A DNA stretch of 5,208 nucleotides. Source: Flavobacteriales bacterium (lineage in GTDB: Bacteria > Bacteroidota > Bacteroidia > Flavobacteriales_D > Crocinitomicaceae). The DNA is taken from positions 1 to 5,208 of the forward strand of contig CANHBA010000151.1 of the NCBI GenBank assembly GCA_947458985.1, written 5' to 3'. The notes beneath the pieces are model-generated. The model was not told the DNA's origin. It saw only the letters and a program-made list of their open reading frames with translations, and searched no databases. Position numbers and translations under genes: made by a program. Positions within the stretch are counted from its first letter, which is position 1. Each line of letters starts with the position of its first letter. Shown here in pieces: positions 1 through 5,208 of this stretch.

Positions 1-988
1 GGTCGTTTTGCTGCTTTTGATGCAGGACACTGAAAATGGCACCGCCGCTCTCGCCTACCGTAAACGAACCAAATTCGGTAAAAATATTGGGTTCTGGAAT
101 ATCGTTGTCTTGGCAGACGCGCTTTACTTGCGTCAGGATTTCACGCACCATGTAGGCATAGTCAAAATCAAAAGCAAGCGATTTTTTAATCGGAAAACCG
201 CCACCAATATTGAGGGAGTCTAGCTCCGGGCAAAGTTTTTTGAGGTCGGAATAGACGCGCAAACACTTGGTGAGTTCGTTCCAGTAATAAGCGGTGTCGT
301 TGATGCCGGTATTGATAAAAAAATGCAGCATCTTGACGCGCACTCTTGGGTTCTCTTTGAGAATCGCTTTGTAAAAAGGAACAATTTCGCGGTAGCGAAT
401 CCCTAAACGCGAGGTATAAAACTCGAACTTTGGCTCTTCTTCAGAAGCAATGCGGATGCCTATATTGAGTTCTTTGGTAGTGAGGCTAATGAGTTGCTTG
501 AGCTCGTCGATGTTGTCTACAACTGGTACCAAACGCAAGTCGTCTTCTTCGATGAGGTCGGCAATTTTCTGCAGATAAGGAGCTGGTTTGTAGCCATTGC
601 AAATGACATAGCTTTTATGCTTAAGCTTTCCTGCGGCTTGCAAACTTCTCACGATATCGATGTCAAAAGCAGATGAAGTTTCGATGTGCACGTCGTTTTT
701 GAGAACTTCGTCTAGAACAAAAGCGAAATGGGAACTTTTGGTACAGTAAGAATAGTAGTAGTTACCTTGGTAACCGAGGTTCATGATGGCTTCTCTGAAC
801 CAGCCTTTGGCGCGCTGGATATTGTTCGAGATTTGCGGCAAGTAATGAAACTTGAGTGGTGTGCCGTGTTCGTGAACCAAACGCATGAGGTCGATGCCGT
901 GAAAGAACAAGCGTTCTTCGCGCAAGAAGAATTCATTTTGAGGGAAATCAAAAGTTTGTTCGATCAGGTCTATGTATTTTGTTCTCAT
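1..988 (-). CDS. speA: Biosynthetic arginine decarboxylase, PLP fold type III (3' end outside window)
   Basis: The family converts arginine to agmatine with pyridoxal phosphate in the cytosol, the first step of one polyamine route. The 329 visible residues begin MRTKYIDLIEQTFDFP, a start I recognise from the roughly 460-residue Bacteroidota arginine decarboxylases. The likely PLP lysine is K84 in YYYSYCTKSSHF. IETSSAFDID (102-111) is the next conserved strand. H222 in MLHFFINTG fits the cofactor-stacking histidine. The glycine loop is NIGGGFP (260-266), and EFGSFTVGESGG (305-316) matches the phosphate-binding EPGR region. The start at 988 is secure because an in-frame TAA lies 24 nt upstream and family similarity begins at this Met. 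About 130 C-terminal residues, including the active-site Cys/Asp region, lie beyond the left edge. It diverges from the helicase gene. A related diaminopimelate or carboxynorspermidine decarboxylase is the alternative, but the N-terminal sequence argues against it. Seen: motifs. Recalled: family resemblance. Inferred: substrate. Confidence 0.88.
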   Translation of the reverse strand, partial: MRTKYIDLIEQTFDFPQNEFFLREERLFFHGIDLMRLVHEHGTPLKFHYLPQISNNIQRAKGWFREAIMNLGYQGNYYYSYCTKSSHFAFVLDEVLKNDVHIETSSAFDIDIVRSLQAAGKLKHKSYVICNGYKPAPYLQKIADLIEEDDLRLVPVVDNIDELKQLISLTTKELNIGIRIASEEEPKFEFYTSRLGIRYREIVPFYKAILKENPRVRVKMLHFFINTGINDTAYYWNELTKCLRVYSDLKKLCPELDSLNIGGGFPIKKSLAFDFDYAYMVREILTQVKRVCQDNDIPEPNIFTEFGSFTVGESGGAIFSVLHQKQQND

Positions 989-1023
989 GCTTGGAAATTC
1001 AAAAACGGTTTATACGTAAAGGG

Positions 1024-1033
1024 CTAACGTTAG
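1024..1033. repeat. Perfect 10-bp palindrome CTAACGTTAG in the speA leader
   Basis: CTAACGTTAG equals its own reverse complement. It lies between the predicted speA transcription start and the speA ATG, about 35 bp upstream of the start codon. The position would suit an operator or a small structural element, but one 10-bp palindrome in AT-rich DNA can arise by chance, and no matching site is visible in the other intergenic regions. A regulatory role is speculative. Confidence 0.3.
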
Positions 1034-1045
1034 TTTCGGTTTGAG

Positions 1046-1065
1046 GCAAAAATTTGTGCAAAAAT
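1046..1065. repeat. Short direct repeat GCAAAAAT x2, 12 bp apart
   Basis: GCAAAAAT occurs at 1046-1053 and again at 1058-1065. The second copy overlaps the candidate speA -7 box. The period is 12 bp, slightly more than one helical turn. The copies could be a tandem binding site covering the speA promoter, or simple A-tract redundancy. The repeat is seen; any function is unproven. Confidence 0.35.
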
Positions 1066-1092
1066 ACTGCAATTTGAGTGGATGCAGCGCAA
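1059..1092 (-). promoter_or_regulatory. Candidate Bacteroidota-type promoter for speA
   Basis: Read on the minus strand, TATTTTTG (1066 down to 1059) matches the Bacteroidota -7 box TAnnTTTG. A TTG (1092 down to 1090) lies 23 nt upstream of it, at the long end of the reported spacing for the -33 element. Transcription would begin near 1053, giving a leader of about 65 nt. No Shine-Dalgarno sequence precedes the ATG, as is usual in this phylum. The consensus match is seen; promoter activity is inferred. Confidence 0.5.
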
Positions 1093-1102
1093 CTTAAAAT
1101 AG

Positions 1103-1110
1103 TACTTTTG
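1103..1110 (+). promoter_or_regulatory. Candidate -7 box for the helicase gene
   Basis: TACTTTTG matches the Bacteroidota -7 consensus TAnnTTTG and ends 17 bp before the ATG at 1128. The expected transcript would carry only about 11-13 nt of leader. No TTG lies at the expected 17-23 nt spacing upstream; the nearest, at 1074-1076, is 26 nt away. No Shine-Dalgarno sequence is present. Confidence 0.5.
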
Positions 1111-1127
1111 AAAACAGCATTTTTTAC

Positions 1128-3416
1128 ATGTCCTATCTAGACGAATTAAACGAAAGTCAACGCGTCGCCGTTGAACACATTTTTGGCCCCATAATGGTCA
1201 TTGCCGGTGCCGGCTCGGGCAAAACGCGCGTACTCACCTACCGCATTGCACACATGATGGAGCAAGGAATTGACCCCTTCAATATTTTAGCGCTTACCTT
1301 TACCAACAAAGCAGCCAAAGAAATGACCGAGCGCATTGGCCATATCGTTGGTGCTGGCGAAGCCAAAAACATCTCGATGGGTACCTTCCACTCGGTGTTC
1401 TCCAAAATTTTGCGCTTTAACGCAGAACGCATTGGCTTTCCGAACAACTTCACCATCTACGACACCCAAGACTCCAAGAGCCTCATCAAAGACATCATCA
1501 AGGAACTCAACCTCGACGACAAAACCTACAAACCAAGCATGGTTTTTGGACGCATCTCCGCTGCCAAAAATAACCTCATTTCGCCAGAAGCATATGCTGC
1601 CAATGCCGAAATCCAACTAGAAGACAAACAATCGCGCAGACCAGAACTCGGACGCATCTTTCAAACCTACGCCAACCGCTGCCTGAAAGCTGGCGCCATG
1701 GACTTCGACGACCTCCTTTATTTTACTAACGTCCTGCTCCGAGACTTCCCAGATGTGCTGCACTACTACCAACAAAAGTTCCAGTACATCTTAGTAGATG
1801 AGTACCAAGATACCAACTACGCACAGTACCTTATCGTCAAGAAACTCGCTGCTGCCTATCAAAACATTTGTGTTGTTGGCGACGACGCCCAAAGTATTTA
1901 CTCGTTTCGGGGTGCCAACATCGAAAACATCCTCAATTTCAGAAAAGACTACCCTGATTTTGTTCTCTACAAACTCGAGCAAAATTACCGCAGCACCAAA
2001 AACATTGTAGAGGCAGCCAACAGCATCATCAAAAAAAACAAGGACCAAATCACCAAAACAGTCTGGACCGACAACAACGAAGGCGCCAAAATCAAAGTAC
2101 AGCGCTCCTTAACCGACAACGAAGAAGGCCGAACAATTGCCCAAGCGATATTTGAGCGCAAAACCGCAGAAGGTGCACGCTTTCAAGATTTTGCTATTCT
2201 TTACCGCACCAACAAGCAATCGCGCGCCTTTGAGGAAGCACTGCGCAAGCTCAACATGCCTTACAAAATTTACGGTGGTTTGTCTTTTTACCAGCGCAAA
2301 GAAATCAAGGACCTCCTCGCCTACTTTCGCCTGAGTGCCAACCCCCACGACGAAGAAGCACTCAAGCGCGTCATCAACTACCCAAAGCGCGGTATTGGTA
2401 AAACCACCATCGAGAACATCATTATTGCCGCCAACCGCTACAACACCAGTATGTGGGAGGTCATCAAAGACTTTTCGCGCTTTCCGGCCGATGTCGGGAG
2501 TGCAGCGCGCACCAAAATCTATGAGTTCGTGACCATGATCGACAGCTTTGGGGCCGAACTCGACAAAACCGACGCCTTTACCCTAGCTGAGCGCATTGCC
2601 AAATCTTCGGGTATCATCCGGGAGCTTTTAGCCGAAAAAGACAAGGGCCCTGAAGAGGTGGAGCGCTTTCAAAACATCGAAGAACTCTTAGCCGGTATTC
2701 AAGAATTTGTGCGCGGCGCAGATGCCGATGCTCCCCGCACGCTCGCAGACTTCATGATGGACGTCGCGCTACTTACCGATGCCGACCAAGAAAAACCCGA
2801 AGACCGCAACCACATCAGCCTCATGACCATCCACTCTAGTAAAGGTTTGGAATTCCCCAACATTTACATTGTAGGGCTCGAGGAAAACCTCTTTCCTTCT
2901 CAGATGGCGCTCAATTCGCGCTCTGAACTCGAGGAAGAACGCAGGCTCTTTTATGTAGCACTCACACGCGGCATGCGCAGTTGTATGCTCTCTTATGCCA
3001 CCAGCCGTTTTACGTGGGGGCAATCTATCATGTGCGAACCTTCCCGCTTTATCGACGAAATTGATCCACAATATTTGCAATTTGAATCGGTGAGTCGCGC
3101 AGCCAATAGCCGCTCCTTAATGGGGTCTGGTGGTTTTGACCGCGGTTTTACAGGCGGCCTCAACAAGCCTTTGCCAAATGCACCTCAATTGCGCTCGCTC
3201 AAAGAAGTAAGTCAAAGCAAACCCAGTACGGACAGCGGTGAGCAAACCCTTGCCATCATGGTAGGCAACAACGTCCTGCACGACCGCTTCGGCAAAGGAA
3301 AAGTGCTCAAACTTGAAGGTCAGGGCGCCGATAAAAAAGCAACCATTTTCTTTCCGCAGCACGGATCTAAAACCGTTTTATTGAGATTTGCTAATCTTCA
3401 AATAATTGAAGATTAG
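1128..3416 (+). CDS. pcrA: UvrD/PcrA-type ATP-dependent 3'-5' DNA helicase
   Basis: This superfamily 1A helicase uses ATP to move 3'-5' on single-stranded DNA. The family acts in nucleotide excision and mismatch repair, clearing of RecA filaments, and conflicts between replication and transcription. The 762 residues carry the full motif set: Q motif LNESQRVAV (7-15), Walker A AGAGSGKT (26-33), Ia LALTFTNKAAKEM (54-66), Ib GTFHSVFSKIL (85-95), Walker B DEYQD (224-228), III VVGDDAQSIYSFRGA (249-263), IV LEQNYRST (283-290), V MTIHSSKGLEF (566-576) and VI VALTRG (610-615, arginine finger R614). The 2B region includes YGGLSFYQRKEIKDLLAYFRL (382-401). A Gly/Ser/Asn-rich linker (about 652-705) leads to a C-terminal Tudor-like module (about 707-760, with HDRFGKGKVLKLEG), which binds RNA polymerase in PcrA/UvrD. 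The length is normal for the family. The start follows a promoter box and places the Q motif at the usual position. The gene appears monocistronic. PcrA and UvrD cannot be told apart by function from sequence alone. Confidence 0.95.
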   Translation: MSYLDELNESQRVAVEHIFGPIMVIAGAGSGKTRVLTYRIAHMMEQGIDPFNILALTFTNKAAKEMTERIGHIVGAGEAKNISMGTFHSVFSKILRFNAERIGFPNNFTIYDTQDSKSLIKDIIKELNLDDKTYKPSMVFGRISAAKNNLISPEAYAANAEIQLEDKQSRRPELGRIFQTYANRCLKAGAMDFDDLLYFTNVLLRDFPDVLHYYQQKFQYILVDEYQDTNYAQYLIVKKLAAAYQNICVVGDDAQSIYSFRGANIENILNFRKDYPDFVLYKLEQNYRSTKNIVEAANSIIKKNKDQITKTVWTDNNEGAKIKVQRSLTDNEEGRTIAQAIFERKTAEGARFQDFAILYRTNKQSRAFEEALRKLNMPYKIYGGLSFYQRKEIKDLLAYFRLSANPHDEEALKRVINYPKRGIGKTTIENIIIAANRYNTSMWEVIKDFSRFPADVGSAARTKIYEFVTMIDSFGAELDKTDAFTLAERIAKSSGIIRELLAEKDKGPEEVERFQNIEELLAGIQEFVRGADADAPRTLADFMMDVALLTDADQEKPEDRNHISLMTIHSSKGLEFPNIYIVGLEENLFPSQMALNSRSELEEERRLFYVALTRGMRSCMLSYATSRFTWGQSIMCEPSRFIDEIDPQYLQFESVSRAANSRSLMGSGGFDRGFTGGLNKPLPNAPQLRSLKEVSQSKPSTDSGEQTLAIMVGNNVLHDRFGKGKVLKLEGQGADKKATIFFPQHGSKTVLLRFANLQIIED
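3391..3416 (+). terminator. Perfect 11-bp inverted repeat spanning the helicase stop codon
   Basis: CTAATCTTCAA (3391-3401) and TTGAAGATTAG (3406-3416) are exact reverse complements around a 4-nt loop ATAA. The right arm ends on the last base of the stop TAG, so the hairpin is made wholly of coding sequence for the final residues. Only three of the 11 pairs are G-C, and no U-tract follows on the plus strand, so it is not a classical intrinsic terminator. It may block exonucleases at the mRNA 3' end, or slow polymerase in either direction, since the structure is symmetric and the neighbouring gene converges. The repeat is certain; its role is inferred. Confidence 0.5.
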
Positions 3417-3422
3417 ATAGAT

Positions 3423-3454
3423 AAAAACAATTACTTAATTAAATAAATCAATTG
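3423..3454 (-). terminator. Weak candidate intrinsic terminator for trmD
   Basis: Read on the minus strand about 11 nt beyond the trmD stop, CAATT (3454 down to 3450) can pair with AATTG (3432 down to 3428), with a possible adjoining G-U pair and a few inner A-T pairs. A run of five T residues (3427 down to 3423) follows directly. The layout of stem then T-run is right, but the stem is almost all A-T and the loop is long, so stability would be low. The perfect hairpin at 3391-3416 lies further downstream and could act as a backup. Confidence 0.3.
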
Positions 3455-3465
3455 GTAAGAACACC

Positions 3466-4143
3466 TTACTCGTCAAGTAAATCCGGCCTTCTTTCTTGGG
3501 TTCGGGCATAAGCTTGCTCCTCGCGCCAAGCGGCTACATCTTTTGGATTGCCACTCAAAAGCACTTCAGGTACTTGCAAGCCCTTGAATTCAGGCGGGCG
3601 AGTATAAACCGGCGGCGCTAATAAACCATCTTGAAAAGAATCGGTCAGTGCGGAGGTTTCGTCGTTGAGCACACCCGGAATAAGGCGCACCACCGCATCT
3701 ACAACAATGGCCGCCGCGAGTTCACCCCCACTGAGTACATAAGAACCAATGGAAATTTCTCTTGTAATGTAAAGGTCGCGAATGCGCTGATCTACGCCTT
3801 TATAATGCCCACATAAAATCAGGATGTTTTGCGCCAGCGACAATTGGTTGCAGGTGCTTTGTTCGAGCAAGTCGCCATCTGGGGTCATGTAGATGAGTTC
3901 ATCGTATTTGCGCTCCGCTTGCAGCGTTTCTATAGCTTTCGAAATTGGGCCCACACTCATGACCATTCCTGCGCCTCCACCGTATTGGTAGTCGTCTACG
4001 TTTCGGTGTTTGTCGTCGGAGTAAGCGCGCAAATTATGCACATGGATTTCTACATGACCTTTGGTTTGTGCTCGCTGCATTATAGAAGCTGCAAAAGGGC
4101 TTTTTAACAACTCAGGTAAAACGGTAATAATATCAATACGCAT
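3466..4143 (-). CDS. trmD: tRNA (guanine-N1)-methyltransferase TrmD
   Basis: TrmD transfers a methyl group from S-adenosylmethionine to N1 of G37, next to the anticodon of tRNAs that have G36, which prevents +1 frameshifting. It is a homodimeric SPOUT enzyme with a trefoil knot. The 225 residues begin MRIDIITVLPELL. Motifs include DDKHRNVDDYQYGGGAGMVM (43-62), LCGHYKGVDQR (110-120) and the knot region EISIGSYVLSGGELAAA (129-145). R153 in VVRLIPGVL and D168 in DSF match catalytic R154 and D169 of the proteobacterial enzymes. YTRPPEFKGLQVPEVLLSGN (180-199) follows. Ser134 stands where most TrmD proteins have Asp in GDYVL. The protein ends shortly after RRPDLL, lacking the longer tail of E. coli TrmD. 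An in-frame ATG at 4278 would add 45 unrelated residues and overlap the aminotransferase gene; the start at 4143 fits the family. It stands alone here, without the rpsP, rimM and rplS neighbours common in other phyla. Confidence 0.96.
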   Translation of the reverse strand: MRIDIITVLPELLKSPFAASIMQRAQTKGHVEIHVHNLRAYSDDKHRNVDDYQYGGGAGMVMSVGPISKAIETLQAERKYDELIYMTPDGDLLEQSTCNQLSLAQNILILCGHYKGVDQRIRDLYITREISIGSYVLSGGELAAAIVVDAVVRLIPGVLNDETSALTDSFQDGLLAPPVYTRPPEFKGLQVPEVLLSGNPKDVAAWREEQAYARTQERRPDLLDE

Positions 4144-4147
4144 GCAG

Positions 4148-4155
4148 CAAAGATA
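4148..4155 (-). promoter_or_regulatory. Candidate -7 box for trmD, almost at the start codon
   Basis: On the minus strand TATCTTTG (4155 down to 4148), followed by C, matches the TAnnTTTG box. Only 4 nt separate it from the ATG at 4143. If this box is used, the transcript would begin at or next to the start codon, making trmD essentially leaderless. No TTG -33 element is seen at normal spacing on the minus strand. The match is seen; use of the box is inferred. Confidence 0.45.
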
Positions 4156-4176
4156 AGTCAATTCGACACAAATTAC

Positions 4177-4184
4177 TACCTTTG
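4177..4184 (+). promoter_or_regulatory. Candidate -7 box for the aminotransferase gene
   Basis: TACCTTTG, followed by CA, matches the Bacteroidota -7 box and ends 14 bp before the ATG at 4199. The expected leader is only about 8-10 nt, with no Shine-Dalgarno sequence. No TTG lies 17-23 nt upstream, so the -33 element is missing or degenerate. The box faces away from the trmD box, with 21 bp between the two. Confidence 0.5.
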
Positions 4185-4198
4185 CACAAACCGAATCC

Positions 4199-5208
4199 AT
4201 GATCCAATTATCCGAACGTTTACTTGCAATGGAAGAGTCCGCAACCATTGCAATGGCTAAAAAAAGCCGCGAACTCAAGTCTCAAGGAAAAGACGTCATT
4301 TCTCTGTCTTTAGGAGAACCCGATTTTCATACACCTGAGTTCATCAAAGACGCAGCAATTGAAGCTCTGGCTCAAAATTATACCACCTACACACCCGTGC
4401 CTGGTTACGACGACCTCCGCGAGAGCATCGCTCATAAATTTTTAAGAGACAACAACCTAACCTACACCAAAGACCAAATTGTTGTATCTACTGGCGCCAA
4501 GCAAAGTATCGCTAACTTGGTTTTGAGCCTGATCAACCCAGGCGACGAAGTCATTATTCCTGCGCCCTATTGGGTTTCTTATCTCGAAATCGTAAAGGTT
4601 GCAGAAGGGGTGCCTGTTGTTATTGCAGCTGGCATCGACAAAGATTTTAAAATCACCGGCGCCGACCTCGAGGCAGCCATTACCCCAAAAACCAAACTCC
4701 TCATGTTCTCCACGCCATGCAATCCAACTGGGTCTGTATACAGCAAAGAAGAACTTCAAGACCTCGCGCGCGTGCTGGCCAAATACCCGCAAATCGTTGC
4801 GATGTCCGACGAAATTTACGAACACATCAATTTTGTAGGCAAGCACGAAAGTCTTGCGCAGTTCCCTGAAATCTACGATCAAGTTGTTACCGTTAACGGC
4901 GTATCCAAAGCCTGGGCCATGACCGGCTGGCGCTTGGGTTATATCGGTGCACCAAAAGCCCTTGCTGCAGCCTGCGACAAAGTGCAAGGCCAATTTACCT
5001 CGGCAACTTGTTCTATCACCCAACGCGCCACTATAGCGGCCATGAACGCCGACCCAAGTGTGCTCAAAGAAATGATAGCCGCATTTGAAAGCCGACGAAA
5101 TTTGGTTTTAAGTGGCCTGCGCAACATTCCAGGTCTTAAAGTCAACAACCCTGAAGGCGCTTTCTACGTGTTCCCAGACTGCTCTTCTTACTTCGGCAAA
5201 TCTTACAA
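4199..5208 (+). CDS. aspC: Class I PLP aminotransferase, aspartate aminotransferase type (3' end outside window)
   Basis: This fold type I enzyme probably exchanges amino groups between aspartate and 2-oxoglutarate, linking the TCA cycle to amino-acid synthesis. The 336 visible residues begin MIQLSERLLAMEESATIAMA, the normal N-terminus of the roughly 395-residue Thermus/Bacillus-like subgroup (I-gamma). Visible motifs are SLGEPDF (37-43), YTPVPGYDDLRE (64-75), STGAKQSI (97-104) at the phosphate-binding turn, PAPYWVSY (121-128) with the ring-stacking aromatic, the cofactor-contacting Asn in NPTG (175-178), DEIYEHI (204-210), and NGVSKAWAMTGWRLGY (233-248) with Schiff-base lysine K237 and R245. 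PEGAFYVFPD (318-327) is also typical. The last 60 or so residues, including the arginine that binds the substrate alpha-carboxylate, lie beyond the right edge. Some relatives act on prephenate or aromatic substrates, so the exact specificity is unproven. The gene diverges from trmD with 55 bp between start codons and follows its own promoter box. Confidence 0.93.
   Translation, partial: MIQLSERLLAMEESATIAMAKKSRELKSQGKDVISLSLGEPDFHTPEFIKDAAIEALAQNYTTYTPVPGYDDLRESIAHKFLRDNNLTYTKDQIVVSTGAKQSIANLVLSLINPGDEVIIPAPYWVSYLEIVKVAEGVPVVIAAGIDKDFKITGADLEAAITPKTKLLMFSTPCNPTGSVYSKEELQDLARVLAKYPQIVAMSDEIYEHINFVGKHESLAQFPEIYDQVVTVNGVSKAWAMTGWRLGYIGAPKALAAACDKVQGQFTSATCSITQRATIAAMNADPSVLKEMIAAFESRRNLVLSGLRNIPGLKVNNPEGAFYVFPDCSSYFGKSY

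Noticed and set aside
728..1027. A 99-codon plus-strand open frame opposite the start of speA.
   Set aside because: It is antisense to a strongly conserved PLP enzyme N-terminus and its translation has no family resemblance.
989..1127. Considered as a site for a small RNA, riboswitch or leader peptide upstream of speA.
   Set aside because: It shows no strong stem-loops beyond the 10-bp palindrome and no short open frame with a convincing start. Two divergent promoters account for most of the space.
1287..1616. Minus-strand open frame of 109 codons, and other similar frames, within the helicase gene.
   Set aside because: All overlap the core helicase motifs in other frames and have biased, motif-free translations. 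They are shadows of the true frame.
3417..3465. The AT-rich convergent gap, including TTAATTAA, considered as a possible attachment site or insertion scar.
   Set aside because: It has no flanking duplication, no integrase or transposase nearby, and the genes on both sides are intact. It is better explained as a short terminator region.
4144..4278. A 45-residue N-terminal extension of TrmD from an upstream in-frame ATG at 4278.
   Set aside because: The extension would overlap the aminotransferase coding region by 80 bp and has no resemblance to TrmD. The family N-terminus MRIDIITVLPE begins at 4143, just after a promoter box.
4457..5023. A 188-codon open frame on the minus strand inside the aminotransferase gene.
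   Set aside because: It lies wholly antisense to a well-conserved gene, shows no recognisable motifs, and has no promoter box. It reflects the codon composition of the true gene.

Overview
This is an ordinary chromosomal segment, most likely from a member of the Bacteroidota (Flavobacteriia or a related class). Three observations support this. All four proteins resemble Bacteroidota family members. No gene start has a Shine-Dalgarno sequence. All four genes are preceded by a box of the form TAnnTTTG, the known -7 promoter element of this phylum. The assignment comes from reading the sequence by eye, without a database search.

The four genes alternate in orientation and none looks like part of an operon inside the window. 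Positions 1-988 (minus) hold the first 329 codons of a biosynthetic arginine decarboxylase (speA), cut by the left edge. Positions 989-1127 are a divergent intergenic region with two promoter candidates, a direct repeat and a 10-bp palindrome. Positions 1128-3416 (plus) hold a complete UvrD/PcrA-type superfamily 1A DNA helicase of 762 residues with all core motifs and a C-terminal Tudor-like domain. Its last codons and stop lie inside a perfect 11-bp inverted repeat. Positions 3417-3465 are a short AT-rich convergent region with a weak terminator candidate for trmD. Positions 3466-4143 (minus) hold a complete tRNA (guanine-N1)-methyltransferase (trmD, 225 residues). Positions 4144-4198 are a 55-bp divergent region with two back-to-back promoter boxes very close to the start codons. 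Positions 4199-5208 (plus) hold the first 336 codons of a class I aspartate-type aminotransferase (aspC-like), cut by the right edge.

The genes serve separate housekeeping roles: polyamine synthesis, DNA repair and replication, tRNA modification, and amino-acid transamination. I see no shared pathway and no mobile element, CRISPR array, RNA gene, defence module or undescribed system. The points worth a second look are small: near-leaderless promoter placement, a hairpin overlapping the helicase stop codon, and a few residue substitutions at conserved positions.
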